DNA from: Holothuria scabra | Lineage: Eukaryota; Echinodermata; Holothuroidea; Aspidochirotida; Holothuriidae | Assembly (NCBI GenBank): GCA_037179385.1 | Contig: CM074179.1 | Location: 73,831,719 to 73,895,718, forward strand | Length of the DNA stretch: 64,000 nucleotides | Reading direction: 5' to 3' | Shown: one piece after another, positions 1-11,790 of the stretch | How the letters are laid out: each line of letters starts with the position of its first letter | Numbering within the stretch: the stretch's first letter is position 1 | Made by a program: the position numbers and the translations under genes | Notes under the pieces: model-generated | What the model was told of the DNA's origin: nothing | The model's database searches: none | Seen by the model: only the letters and a program-made list of their open reading frames with translations

Positions 1-12
1 ATATATATATAC

Positions 13-109
<97 letters not shown>
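1..109. repeat. (TA)n microsatellite
   Basis: Almost pure TA dinucleotide tract with a few C interruptions. It runs to the window edge and abuts the first MITE copy at 111. Confidence 0.97.
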
Positions 110-110
<1 letters not shown>

Positions 111-358
111 CACTAATTCGGCACTTGGGGGAAAGTTGTTGTTGAAAAGTCGACCTTAAGGGGAAAAATTTTTTGGCTCGAAATATATGTTTCGCCGTGA
201 CGTTTCTACATACTTTTTCTATAAGAATACGTAAACGGACAAGGGCGCCCTCCCAGATTTATGAAGTAGATACAATTACTTCAAAGTTGTCAAATTTACG
301 GACACCTTGCTGTTAATACGAACGGATGGCTGGCCATTGAAAAAACGTTGTTTAAGCG

Positions 359-360
<2 letters not shown>
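111..360 (-). mobile_element. TA-embedded MITE, copy 1 (internally deleted, inverted)
   Basis: Minus-strand copy of a ~355-bp element also present at 441-795, 38429-38783 and 40362-40716. It begins with the terminal motif CACTAATTCGG and lacks about 100 bp near its other end, where only AGCGTT of the terminus remains before the next (TA)n tract. It has no coding capacity. With copy 2 it forms a large inverted repeat around the 361-436 TA tract. Confidence 0.85.

Positions 361-436
<76 letters not shown>
361..436. repeat. (TA)n microsatellite
   Basis: Pure TA tract separating the two oppositely oriented MITE copies. Confidence 0.97.
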
Positions 437-440
<4 letters not shown>

Positions 441-441
<1 letters not shown>

Positions 442-795
442 ACGCTAATTCCCACCTTAGGGGGAAATTGTTATATCTGCGCGTACATAGGGCGAAAAAA
501 TAACAATAAAATACATAAGGAAATGTATTCGTCCCAACGTCTAAAAATATAAACAACGTTATTTCAATCGACAGCCATCCGTTCGTGTTAACAGCTAGGT
601 GTCCGTAAATTTGACAACTTTGAAGTAATTGTATCTTCTTTGTAAATCTAGGAGAACGCTCTTGTCCGTTTACGTATTCCCATAGAAAAAGTGTGTAGAA
701 GCCTTGCGGCGAAACCTATATTTCGCCCCAAAAAATGTTCCCCTTAAGGTCGACTTTTCAACAACAACTTTCGCCCTAAGTGCGGAATTAGTGAA
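441..795 (+). mobile_element. TA-embedded MITE, copy 2
   Basis: Near full-length copy. The imperfect terminal inverted repeats read CGCTAATTCCCACCTTAGGG at the left and, in reverse complement, CACTAATTCGGCACTTAGGG at the right. There is no ORF of note. Both sides are TA sequence, so a TA target duplication (as in Tc1/mariner-type elements) is compatible but cannot be proven inside a TA tract. Confidence 0.85.
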
Positions 796-1495
796 ATATG
801 TATATATATTTTGGTTACATAAAACCAATCAAAGGATTTGAGAAAAAGTCATCTTTAAATACTGTGACATGTTTAAAACTTGATTATTATATAAAATTAC
901 AAAATTTTTGGTTGCTTTCATGATAAATACAAAGGTGAGCCAAACTGCACACATGTGCAGCTCGGGGGGGGGGGGGGGGTGGACACACTGATACAGTATA
1001 CTCCACTGTTTTGAGAACATGACAGTATGAATTAAGCTTTAAAAATGATGATTTCCAAAGTCTGTGAACCAAATATGTGCAGGTCAAGTCACAATTCACA
1101 AGTCTCCTCAAGTCAAAGCAAGTCTTGCAAGTTAAGTTCCCTTCAAGTGAAAGTCAAGTCACAAGTCCCCCCAAAACGGGACTTGAGTCGACTCGAGTCT
1201 TAAGTCGTTGACTGGGGTCAACAACTCTGAACAAAACTACTTACTACTTGAAAAGAACAAACATAACAAAGTTGTAAAATATGCCGCAAAATACCCCAGG
1301 CCATTTTTAAAACTTTTTTCGCCATGACTGCATTTTTAACGAAAAATATATCATTTGTTTTCCCTGTTGTATAATTAAAAAACAGTTACTCTATATTCTT
1401 GTGTGAGGGAGCAGTTGTCTATGTGATTATACTTAAAGAAATCATTTAGTGCCATGTAATAAACGCAATGGTCATCGGAAATTTTTCTCTTTTAG
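796..1495. other. Non-coding: poly-G tract and degenerate CAAGT-rich repeat
   Basis: A run of about 16 G lies at 963-980. Degenerate tandem 'caagtc/caagtt' words fill roughly 1075-1210. No exon was recognised upstream of the Ig exon. A signal-peptide exon is expected for that gene but could not be identified here. Confidence 0.6.
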
Positions 1496-1822
1496 CTGGA
1501 ACTTCAGGCAATTGTTGCCCTCCACAAAATGTTTCACTGGGAAAAGGCCATGGCGGTATCATACAGTTAGGTTGCCACGACTCGGAATGGCTTTATTGGT
1601 ATTTTGGGGCAGATATTTCAGAAGAGCGTTTAGTTATTTTCGTTGACGATTCTGGTAAACATTATGGGAGAGGTTTTTCATCCGGAGAATACGACATATA
1701 CGAAAACGGTTCACTTCTCATAACAAACGTGTCGTTAGCACATAGCGGCGTGTATTCGGTGACTATAGTTGAACTTGGGAGTGATGTACCACGAACTGAA
1801 ATTTGCAATGTGGACGTTTACG
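1496..1822 (+). CDS. Ig V-like domain exon of a membrane receptor
   Basis: The exon is bounded by a pyrimidine-rich acceptor (tttttctcttttag) and a strong donor (gtaagt). It encodes 109 residues in one open frame and is phase 1 at both ends, the usual arrangement of Ig-domain exons. Ig hallmarks are the B-strand Cys (LGCHD), C-strand Trp (WLYWYF), an E-strand GSLLIT and the F-strand HSGVYSV. The usual F-strand Cys of YxC is absent, as in CEACAM-type V domains. Other cysteines occur in an N-terminal NCC and a G-strand EICNVDVY and could form alternative disulphides. Three N-glycosylation sequons are visible (NVS twice, NGS). The domain should be extracellular and ligand-binding, but no ligand can be inferred. 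The frame upstream of 1496 is intronic. A database search could refine the subfamily. Confidence 0.85.
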
Positions 1823-4198
1823 GTAAGTAAACATGGACTTATCAATTGTTTGTGAGAGAGGGTCGAGACTGGGGTACAGTGGATCTGATTTTTTGGATCA
1901 AATTCATACCCCTCCAATGGACACATATCATATTTTGTTTATGTTTGTAGTATGTAGTGTTAACCAGAATGTAATAAAACCTATTTTTTAAAACAGAAAT
2001 GTTTCGTTGTGTTTGAGTGATTGAATAGTTAAAAAATTATTACCTGTTTGGTACTAAGTGGATAATATAATTTGACATAAACGGCTCAAATTCACAACGG
2101 TGAATGAATGAAAATACAACTTCCTTCTTCTCACAACTTTCTTGCGCCAGAGAGCCATCTTTAAAGGTCTGCTTCAGTAGGGAGAAGGAATCATACCTTT
2201 TATTACTACTAAGTAATTAAGAACGCAAGTATATATTACCCTGTAATAATACTGTAAAATTATTTTATTTTACTGATTTACAGTGAACCGATCCATTGTG
2301 CCCAGCATGTGCATAGGCGGAGAAGGCGGAAGACTGTTTCGTACCCTAAAATTCGCAAAGTTCAAAACTTAGGAAAGAATTAAAAAAAAAAAAGAAAGAG
2401 GAAACCATTTGAGTTAAAAAGTAAATGGTTTTAAATATGTATAACACTTGTTATCGTGCTACAAAATCTTAAAAGGATATGCCTTAAAAATTAAAACCAT
2501 CATGGTAGTCACGGTAAAATGTTCATGAAAATTTAACAAGATAAAAAAATTCAGAACACATTCTGTCAGCGATTCCACCTAAAAAAAACATCATTTTCGG
2601 CATTTTTGTTGAAAGTATCAGTGCAAGAACGTACACATTTGGGGAATCAAACTAATGGCAAAGGATAATTATGGGAGTGGACAAAAATTTATAAAGTCGC
2701 AGATCGAACCCAAGCCCGAAGAGCCCCTTCCTAGAAGTGGGCGTTCAACCGCCAAAGCCAGGGTAACTTTGTAGTTTTAGCATACTTCTGGAAAAGGTGT
2801 ATAAATCTTCGGTTAAGCCTTTACCGTTGTTTGGGTCCCTTTGGACCCATGCGGAGAGCTCGGCTGTCACCCATCTTTACTGTTTCACGCGGAGCTCGAA
2901 ACTGCGAGTAGCTACCCGAAAATTCGGCCCAACAACGAGAGAAACAATAGTTTAAGGTCACGGGGTCAATGGCCTACGGAAGCCGATGCGGGGCGGGCTA
3001 CGTCTGCTTTTCCGCCCACTCCCGAGGCGCGCAAATATTCCCCGATCGGAGCACAACGTTAAAGGGTTAACCCAACTCCTTACTGACCTAACTGTGCGTC
3101 CTCACCAACGATGGTGGCGTCCGCTTAGATATTATTTCGGTTGAACACATTATGAACAGAGCAATGCAGACTTCAAAAGAAGATAGCTTAAGTTGAATAA
3201 GAATCAAAGTGTGCCAGTTACATTCCGCATACAAGGCCCGACCCTTCGAGAGAGCAAACTATTTTATACCTCTCCTCAGGACGGTTGTCAAGAGTCGGGA
3301 CGATTAGCAAACTTTCTTCCTCGATCCTAGACCATAAAATACCAGTACACCAATGCCTTTGTGTTCATAACGTTTTGATGCTGTGGCAATTTGCTTACTT
3401 ATTTTAAAACAATAAGGAAAAATAGCGCATGCGTGGAAACTACTGACAAGTCTGGATGATGCTATTGATGATGCTATGAGAGGTTGCCGTTTTTAACAAT
3501 TTACCCTAGGGCTCTGCCCGAATCAACGGTGGACTTCTGCTGATATGGTCTTCCGGTATTTGGGGGCAAACACTCCTCTGCCCGCACAAAGAAAATGTCC
3601 TAGTTTGTCTTTACTCACACGTACCATTTTAATGTAGTTGTGAAAATATTTTATTATTGATGAGTATATGAGTCTCACTGAATTGTGTTTTCAAGGTGGG
3701 TCGCTTGACCTAGGCGCATAATACCTGTTTGTTTGATCACCTGATCTGGAATTCAGCGAGATGCGAAGCCAGAGCATGGCAAGGAAAAATTCCCCTAGAG
3801 TGAACGAAAATTTAAAAGAAAGAAAAGGATGTATAACAGGAAAGAAATAGGGGACGAGAAGAAGCCATATACAAGTTAAGATTATTGCCACGTGGGAGAA
3901 TGGGTAAAAGAGAAAAAATTAGGGGAAGAAAACTTTATTTAGGGATTTGGAGCCTGGTTTATAAATCGATTAAACGAGTGCTGAAATAGGTGGATGAAGG
4001 AAAGTTGGAAAAGAAGGAAGCGCGCAGGAAAGAGGGGGGAGGTAAGAAGACAGATATACTGTGCATTCGAAAAATGAAAGGATGAATGGACTAGTGGAGA
4101 GGCGGTGGTGGCCTGGTGGAAGCGTTAGGTGATTTTGGAAGGATAGACTAGAATGGAGAACAGGCAGAATAAACAAAAAATTCTGATTGGCCAGGGGA
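1823..4198. other. Large intron of the Ig receptor gene
   Basis: No confident exon. A possible short alternative exon starts at 2284 after an acceptor. A CpG- and GC-rich block of unknown origin lies at about 2690-3130 and contrasts with the AT-rich surroundings. The rest is unique-looking non-coding DNA. Confidence 0.5.
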
Positions 4199-5412
4199 CC
4201 CTTACTCCAAATCCAGATATGGATTGATTTCTGGATATATCTGGTGATATAAAGCCTTTATATGGCCATATCAAGCCAGATACAACTTGATTCAAGAAAA
4301 GCCCAGATATGCAAATAAAGTTTGATATGGCCATATCAAGCCAGATATAAATTGGTGAAATGCCTTCCCAGATATGCAAACAAAGATTTATATGGCTATA
4401 TCAAACCAGATATAAATTGATGGAATACCTTCCCAGATACTCAGATAAAGTTTTATAAGGACATATCAAGTCAGATATAAATTGATAAAATGCCTTACCA
4501 GATATGCAAATAAAGTTTGATAAGGCCATATCAACCCAGATATAACTGAATAAAATACCATGACAAAATTACATATAAACTTTTACATAGCCATATTAAT
4601 ACTTTTTGGTTTAATTTGTGTACCTGTCCTACATGAAGAACTTCTCTGGAAGCTGCACAAGTATCAGCAAACCAAAATCAGAACATTCAAACCATATTCA
4701 GCCATATTATACTAACATAGGCAAATGACTTTCCAATGTTGCCGTGGTCAGGAATTAAGGGCCCAGATTTTCTTTTTACTGTGATTCAGGATGTAATATG
4801 TGAAAAATCATGAAACCTTCAACATAATTTATGTTGGGATATTGCCCCATATGATAATTTAAACCAACAATGCAGTGTATACATTAAAAAGTAGGAATTT
4901 CAAAGCAGTCTCTTCCGTCACTATTAAGTAGTTAAACAACTTCAAGTACTTAAGTCAATGTTGTACAATGGGCATTTAACTTTGTTATAGATGTTCAGAT
5001 AGCCCTTAACATTATGCTGGCTCAGAAGGCTCCTGATACGCTTTTCACAAAGGCAGTGCAGTTATAAATTTTGGTCCAGTCATATATTGGTCCAGGTATG
5101 GGACATATATGCACTATACTTGTCTCCTTAATATGGGATCAATACAGTAAATCTTTATATAAACCATATATGGTACTGCTTTATATGGTTCATATCTGTT
5201 CCAGGTAAAGACCTGATCCAGATAAAATTTCATCTGGCCCATATATGGATTAGATCTGTTTCTGGCACAGAATAAGGTTACATCTGCCCAATTTTTTATC
5301 TGGCGCAGATATAAATCCCATATCTGCAGCAGATATGGACTAGATATGAAATCCATATCCGGCCCATATATGGAATTTCATATCTGGCCAATATCTGGAT
5401 TTGAAGTAAGGG
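4199..5412. mobile_element. 1.2-kb TIR element with internal ~80-bp repeats
   Basis: The left end CCCTTACTCCAAATCCAGAT (4199) matches the reverse complement of the right end CCCTTACTTCAAATCCAGAT (ending 5412) with one mismatch over 20 bp. Inside, about five diverged units of roughly 80 bp containing 'ccagatatgcaaataaagtt' words occupy 4195-4580. Inverted 'catatctgg' words lie near the right end. The flanking dinucleotide is GA on both sides, a possible 2-bp target duplication. No transposase is present. The superfamily is not assigned. Confidence 0.7.
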
Positions 5413-6166
5413 GATAGCGGCCGGTACCCGATAAGACAGTCGTCTTAGGTGCAAGCACATTCATGATGAGCACCTCATCTTGGTAAAGGGTCTGTATACA
5501 AGTATATGTCTTTCCCTTACAGCTACTGTTCTCTTTTTTGATTGGTCCGATCAAGCTTACAATGTAGACCGCAAACATCTGGGTTTTATTTCTTGCAATT
5601 ACACGTTAATCAACAGATTGGACTGCAGCGATCCACACAGACATAATTTTTATCAAAAAATGAAAATATTATTAGTGGTTTCTAAATTTTTTCAGTAATA
5701 TTAAATGTTGGTTTGCAATAAAAATGTATGAGAATGTTTTAAAATTATCGAAAAATATTTCGTGTTTACTGGGATGTTTGTAACTTATCATTGGCTTCTA
5801 GGGCCTCGGTTCTCCCTATCTCTGCAAGTGTCTCCCAGGGCCTTTCCATCAGCGAATTTCATACACACATATGATCATCTCTGAAGTCTTTGACATTTGG
5901 GTAAATTTGTTTTTAACGGGTCAAGTTCTTTAGCAAACAGCGTTTTTATCTCACTCAATAGAACGCTTGGATCGGGGCTAAAACTAGGCTCGGCGTCGGT
6001 ATCTGAGTTCTCTATGCAAACAGGTAGCCTTCTTTTCGTATTAGGAAAAAAAAGCATAGGAAAAGATAAATCCATTTAATGGACTGTTTCGTCCTTCAAT
6101 GTACTTTATATAACCAGCCTTTCCATTTATTGATACTTGTATGGATGTTTTTAAAATGCGCTTTAG
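5413..6166. other. Intron sequence
   Basis: No exon, RNA gene or repeat was recognised in this part of the receptor intron. Short open stretches in both strands have no family features. Confidence 0.4.
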
Positions 6167-6246
6167 AACCTGAAAGAGCTGACATTATGAGGACATCAAG
6201 CCCTACTCAGACAAGTGTTGCTAGTGTGGAGGAAAAAATAACCACG
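6167..6246 (+). CDS. Stalk exon 1 of the Ig receptor
   Basis: The 80-bp exon lies between acceptor gctttag and donor gtaagt. It enters in phase 1, matching the Ig exon, and leaves in phase 0. The completed reading is EPERADIMRT followed by SSPTQTSVASVEEKITT, a Ser/Thr/Pro- and Glu-rich peptide with no Cys. This is typical of a flexible, possibly O-glycosylated membrane-proximal stalk. Assignment rests on splice-signal quality and phase continuity, not on domain homology. Confidence 0.7.
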
Positions 6247-6792
6247 GTAAGTTTGCATTTGCAGCAACCTTTCTCAAACATAAGAATTTTACGTTTTCTT
6301 CAAGTTCTAATCTGAAAGATGTAGACATTGTGTCGCACCATATGACTGTTCATCTATTTGGAATAACACTGTCCTCAATAGCGTGAAATGCTTCAATTAT
6401 TTTTCGGCCTCTTTTTAAAATTTGTTCAGGCTTAACAAAGGCAATCAAAATCCTCTCTTGATCCCTTAGTATTTTAAAACTTTGAGAAAACTTATTTGGA
6501 TTTCGAATATATTCTTCACATATAGACGCGGAGAGTGGTTTGTTTTTTGTTCATCACACGAGTAACATCCTTTTTTTATTCGGACGGATATAACCCCCTT
6601 GCTTCAAAGAAATTTGTCGAACGGCTGAAAAAGTACTGTTTGGTATTGTTCGATACAATACACCACGGATTGACTTCCTCTATCACTTTGAAACAATATT
6701 TGCACTTTTGCAGTAAACATTGTATTATCATATTGGATAACAAGGTTTCTTAAAAAAATTAGTGTGTCTTCTCTCTCCACCTTCTATTGCAG

Positions 6793-6850
6793 GACAAACT
6801 TGAACCAGCAGTGACACAAATTGTAAGGATATCTCATGGGCAAGACTTAG
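6793..6850 (+). CDS. Stalk exon 2 of the Ig receptor
   Basis: The 58-bp exon lies between acceptor ttctattgcag and donor gtaact. It enters in phase 0 and ends in phase 1, fitting the preceding and following exons. It encodes DKLEPAVTQIVRISHGQDL, a polar stalk peptide. The last codon (G plus AA of the next exon) gives Glu. The call depends on phase continuity across four exons. Confidence 0.65.
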
Positions 6851-7179
6851 GTAACTGTGTTAAAAACAACTATTTACATGTTAGCTAAACAATGAGACAT
6901 CACTTTACTTGTATAACTGTATAACCGGTTCTAGTTTTTAGAATAGGCCACACCGACAGCAACCGCATGTATAAATTTATGTTGTAATCAAAAGGATGTC
7001 CCATACAGTATGTATTTAAGCAAAAGTTGTTAATAGTGAATAATTTTGTATGATGTTTTTATTTCAATTTTTTCGGTATCGTATGGACTGGGCCTTTCAT
7101 AAGGCATTTTGAGCATCGAAATAAAAATGCCAGGCCCGTGGTATACATGCAAAGTTATACCGACATCTTGATAAAAAGT
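6851..7179. other. Intron sequence
   Basis: Nothing recognised between stalk exon 2 and the minisatellite. Confidence 0.4.
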
Positions 7180-8495
7180 GGAATAACAATACTTTGGTGC
7201 ACTCTTGTAATCTTCATGTTAATATCTAATACTTTTGTGCACTCCTGAAATTGTCATGTTAATATCTAATACTTTAGTGCACTCCTGAAATCGTCATGTT
7301 AATATCTAATGATTTAGTGCACTCCTGAAATCGTCATGTTAATGTCTAATGATTTAGTGTACTCCTGAAATCGTCATGTTAATATCTAATACTTTAGTGC
7401 ACTCCTGAAATTGTCATGTTAATATCGAATACTTTGGTGCAGTCCTGAAATCGTCATGTTACTATCTAATGATTTAGTGCACTCCTAAATCGTCATGTTA
7501 ATACCTAATACTTTAGTGCACTCCTGAAATCTTCATGTTAATATCTAATGATTTAGTGTACTCCTGAAATCGTCATGTTTATATCGAATATTTTAATGCA
7601 CTCCTGAAATCGTCATGTTAATATCGAATACTTTAGTGCACTCCTAAAATCGTCATGTTACTATCGAATACTTTAGTGCACTTCTGAAATCGTCATGCTG
7701 ATATCTAATACTTTGGTGCAGTCATGTTAATATCTAATGATTTAGTGTACTCCTGAAATCGTCATGTTAATATCGAATACTTTAGTGTACTACTTAAATC
7801 GTCAGGTTACTATCTAATACTTGAGTGCACTTCTGAAATCGTCATGCCTATATGTAATACTTTGGTGCAGTCATGTTAATATCTAATGATTTAGTGCACT
7901 CCTGAAATCGTCATGTTAATATCGAATACTTAAGTGTCTCCTGAAATCGCCATGTTAATATCTAATACCGTAGTGCACTCCTGAGATCGTCATGTTGATA
8001 TCGAATACTCTAGTGTACTACTTAAATCATCATGTTAATATCTAATACTTGAGTGCATTTCTGAAATCGTCATGTTAATATCTAATGATTTAGTGCACTC
8101 CTGAAATCGTCATGTTAATATCGAATACTTAAGTGTCTCCTGAAATCGCCATGTTAATATCTAATACCTTAGTGCACTCCTGAGGTCGTCATGTTGATAT
8201 CGAATACTTTAGTGTACTACTTAAATCATCATGTTAATATCTAATACTTTGGTGCAGTCCTGAAATCGTCATGTTAATATCGAATACTTTAGTGTACTAC
8301 TTTAAGGTTTAAGGTTACTATCTAATACTTGAGTGCACTTCTGAAATCGTCATGTTGATATCTAATACTTTAGTGCAGTCATGTTAATATCTAATGATTT
8401 AGTGCACTCCTGAAATCGTCATGTTAATATCGAATACTTAAGTGTCTCCTGAAATCGTCATGTTAATACAGTATCTAATACTTTAGTGCACGGTC
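7180..8495 (+). repeat. 40-bp minisatellite, ~32 copies
   Basis: Tandem array with unit 'actttagtgcactcctgaaa' followed by 'tcgtcatgttaatatctaat'. Period is exactly 40 bp over most of the array, with several 1-bp slips and partial units. Two recurrent unit variants differ at ctaat/cgaat and acttt/gattt, and some larger blocks recur (for example around 7740-7920 and 8060-8280). This suggests higher-order amplification. It sits wholly in the intron before the transmembrane exon. Confidence 0.97.
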
Positions 8496-9165
8496 GATGT
8501 TTTAACTTATTCACGTCATGATCTTTTGTGGGTTTGGATAATTTCAATTGCCCTTCAAAATAACTAACACACTAGAGAGTTACATATTAGGTTCCCTGCA
8601 GTGGAGGAACTTTACAGAGATTTTGGTCAAGGGGGGAGGGGGTGAGTGTCTTGCACGGGCACGTCAAACCACGACGACAAAATTCTTAAAGGGGGGTTAG
8701 TAATCCTCCGTCAGGGGGTCTCCTTGAACATATAGACACTCCGCCAATGTCTCCAATGTCTCCAATGTCTCCCTTGAGTCTCTTTTCCAATGTTGCCCAA
8801 GAGTACCTTCATGTTGACGAGTGAAATGCTATTTTTAGATCACCGGGATCTCGCAACTATTCAATGAAAAGCAAAGTTAGCCCCAAACAATTGCAACTCT
8901 CTGAAGCAAAATTGAGCAAATAGTGTGTATTAAAAGTGTTTAAGTTATATGAATGCAACAGTAAAGGGCGTTTGATTAACAACAGATTCAAATGCACTGT
9001 GCCTGTAAAAAGGTCAAGTTTGTAATTTGATCCGATGGCCTTCATGGTGAACGGCTATTAGCTTACAGGTTTATTTTGTTTATTTACTGATTTACTTTAA
9101 ACATTTTGTTCAAGTACACCTTAGAACCCATAGCGGACTTTCGATACTTTGTCTTTATATTTCAG
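8496..9165. other. Intron sequence
   Basis: A G-rich stretch with 'aaggggggagggggt' near 8630 and repeated 'tctccaatg' words at 8740-8775 are present. No gene was recognised. Confidence 0.4.
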
Positions 9166-9270
9166 AAATGGTTGATATTAAATCGTTTCAACTGGAAATA
9201 GACCAGTTGAAAAGAATGGATCGAACTCTACTAGCTCTATTGGTTTTTGTACTGGCTGGGACCTATATTG
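9166..9270 (+). CDS. Transmembrane exon of the Ig receptor
   Basis: The 105-bp exon lies between acceptor tttatatttcag and donor gtaagt, phase 1 to phase 1. After the split Glu codon it reads MVDIKSFQLEIDQLKRMD, an amphipathic juxtamembrane helix, then RTLLALLVFVLAGTYI, a hydrophobic membrane span that continues into the next exon (VLW). This makes the product a type I single-pass membrane protein with the Ig domain outside. The ATG inside the exon is internal to the frame and is not taken as a start, because the upstream exons are in phase. Confidence 0.8.
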
Positions 9271-9714
9271 GTAAGTGACCATAGGAAAATATGTTGGAAA
9301 GCGAATACTAGCTTTTCCTTCAGAAAATCAAACTTTTTATTTGAGAAAGAGAAATAAAAAATAAAAAGAAGAGGAAAAAACAAAAACGCTAATACTTTTA
9401 CCATTGCCTAGGACGCCTATAGTAAACATTGGTTAAGCCAAAATTTTTCGGCTAGATAAGAAGGTTTAAAATACGTATATATGCTTTAATATTTATCGTG
9501 TATATTAAATCGAAAACGAACGTGATCCTCCCCCCCCCCCTCCCATGTACATTGTCTGCAGTAACAATCCGTGCCACGCAGGTTGAACATTCACTTCACA
9601 AATTACCCGATTAATCTTTTTCAGTGTTTTTTTTTAATATGTTGTATGATACAATTAAAAGCAACTTGTGGGTATTAAATCAATGTTGTTATTTGAATGA
9701 GCGAAGATTCGTAT
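9271..9714. other. Intron sequence
   Basis: A poly-C tract lies near 9530-9540. No gene was recognised. Confidence 0.4.
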
Positions 9715-9900
9715 TTGCAAATAAGGGGGTATAATCGACGTCACTATCTAAGCGTAGCGCCACCATCAGTTGGCGAGGAGGGTACAAAAAATTTCAGCCA
9801 AAATACGCCCGAGATCACCGGAAATAGCCCTAACTTGATATCAAAGCAGCTGTCAGAAGTGTATTTAATAAAAGGGTTCAAACACTTTTCGTAAAAGTAC
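9715..9900 (+). mobile_element. hAT-related interspersed fragment
   Basis: Shares the core 'gcgccaccatcagttggcg' and its flanks with segments at about 29200-29380 (inside the large hAT element) and 62790-62890. Termini are not visible, so this is a truncated member of the same repeat family. Confidence 0.55.
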
Positions 9901-9974
9901 GGAAAAGCAAAATTTGTGTGCTTGCCTCAAAAAGGGATTAAGTTTCTGAATCGAGTGAAAAGAGAATCATTGAG

Positions 9975-10582
9975 CAGTGGCATAGCTAGACTTTTTCCGG
10001 AGTGGGAGAAGCACCCAAGTTTTGAAAATATGGAGCCTGTTTCGGGAAAAAATTGGATTATTGGTTCCCTAAGGAAATGAGAAAGGTTCAGGATAACTGG
10101 AAAATCTCTTTTTCTTATTGGCAATTCTGAGACCCGACAGCTACCAAAGATCGTTGTTGCTGCTAAGTGTTATCTTAGACCTACAAATTGAGGCTGTGCG
10201 ACGACATTTTAAGAGTGAAGAGTTTATATTAGGGAAAATTTGAAATAAAATGATAGGAAATTCTGAAAATAAGACTGTAGTTGTCGATAATCTTGTCATT
10301 TAAAAAGTTCGGAAAAGTTTGCCAAACTGATTTATGACAGAACACGACTGTTAGCAGCTACTGGAAATTTGTGTGCGCAAAGCTCGCCGAAAATTTTGCA
10401 TTTTCTGAAAACAAATAATTACAAAAATAAAGATTTTATTGGAGACAATTCGGAATTTCATAAAAGGAGGGGTGGAAAAACCAGACTTAAGTTGACTGAT
10501 ATCACATATGGCAAATTTCCGAATTTTTCCCTTTTTAGATGCACGGGGCAATCGCCCCTGCCACCCTGTACCTACGCCACTG
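9975..10582 (+). mobile_element. Non-autonomous hAT element, 608 bp
   Basis: Left end CAGTGGCATAGCTAG and right end (reverse complement) CAGTGGCGTAGGTAC match the CAGNGGCGTAG-type hAT terminus. Both ends are flanked by the perfect 8-bp direct repeat TCATTGAG (9967-9974 and 10583-10590), the target-duplication length diagnostic of hAT. No transposase is encoded. It lies in the intron after the transmembrane exon. Confidence 0.92.
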
Positions 10583-10590
10583 TCATTGAG

Positions 10591-11755
10591 TATCATTGAT
10601 TTCTTTATATTGTATATCGTCCATTTCCATAGTAATATTAAATTATTTCAAGATGTTTCGATGCGTGTCACAGCATTTGAAGGTTCCTGTCAACACTCCT
10701 TTTGTATAGTTCTAAATATGAAGTAATTGGTTTTAATCATCAAGTCACTCTTGGAATTAAAATATCATTCATGATGGCCTTAATATTTAGTACTTGTTTA
10801 TGGTCATCAGTCACATTCTGAATTAAATATTTTTTTTTTATTCAAGTGAGACTGAGAGAGAGTCAATAAAACTGAACCGAAAAGAATAAATATAACAGCA
10901 ATGATTTTCAAAGTAAAAATCACTGTAAGAACCATTAAGAGCTTAAACTGCGGTATTATAAAACTCATCTGGAGAAGCAGAAACCCAAGTTGTAACAGAA
11001 TTAAATCTTCCAATGCAAAATAATAAAAAAAAAAAAAAACCGTTGCGGCGCGTCGGGCAATCATGTTACAAGTCTTTTACAATTTTGATGGTATAAAAAT
11101 GAACATTCTCTCACTGAATGTGAAAGTCACTTTATCAGAATATGTATGTAAGAAATAGATACAGTATTTACCCTCTACTTCAAGCAGGTAAATAAACTTA
11201 TCGATGATCACTTTCGAAGGTGACAGATGGTTGAGGATACTGAGGCATATGCGTTATTTGTTCCTGTCTTAGTTATTCCATAGGAGAGTGTGCAGAACTG
11301 TCAAGCTACATTCATACGTTCCCTTTGATTTTCTCTGAATCTGAATGTACGTTTTCACGGGGGGGGGGATAGTGTACAGTATCTCCCCATCCAATTTCAT
11401 GGGGGATATACCCCCTTACCCCATCCCCCAGGATCGATCACCGCCGGTGGTTATTTAGTATGTCAAAATTTATCCATAAAGTTTAGATACAGTATAGTTA
11501 GCCATATGAACTGTCGGAGAAAACGTCAACAATCGTCTCGTTGGTCTTCCGCTGCTTCCCAGCTTGTTACAAGCCACTTCACTTCAGTTTTTGCCTCGCA
11601 GTCAAGAGAAGTTCAACTTTAGCCAATTGGTTGGAAGGTGGACTTTAAAACTCTTACCTACCTTAACCTTACCCGGCAGTCAAGAAAAGGGAGCAGTGTG
11701 TTGGTAGGGAAAACATTCTAATGACAATTTATCACCACATTTTTAATTACAACAG
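10591..11755. other. Intron sequence
   Basis: G-rich and C-rich patches lie at about 11355-11430. No exon, RNA or mobile element was confidently recognised. Confidence 0.4.
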
Positions 11756-11790
11756 TTCTTTGGAGAAGCTTCACTGCAAACATGACGAAG
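11756..11790 (+). CDS. Cytoplasmic exon 1 of the Ig receptor
   Basis: The 35-bp micro-exon lies between acceptor ttttaattacaacag and donor gtatgt, phase 1 to phase 0. It encodes VLWRSFTANMTK. VLW completes the transmembrane span, and RS plus later Lys form the expected cytoplasmic positive anchor. Small size lowers certainty; phase fit on both sides raises it. Confidence 0.65.

Noticed and set aside
2841..3062. 73-codon open frame in the CpG-rich block
   Set aside because: GC-rich sequence lowers stop frequency; no motif or splice context supports coding.
5480..5698. Open frame MVKGLYTSICLSLTATVLFF as a signal-peptide exon
   Set aside because: Lies downstream of the Ig exon, lacks a suitable donor in the needed phase, and has no Ig features.
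7180..8495. CRISPR-like or satellite repeat array
   Set aside because: Units are contiguous 40-bp tandem repeats without spacers, so a minisatellite.
8598..8720. Possible hAT left end CAGTGGAGGAAC
   Set aside because: No matching right end or 8-bp duplication was found.
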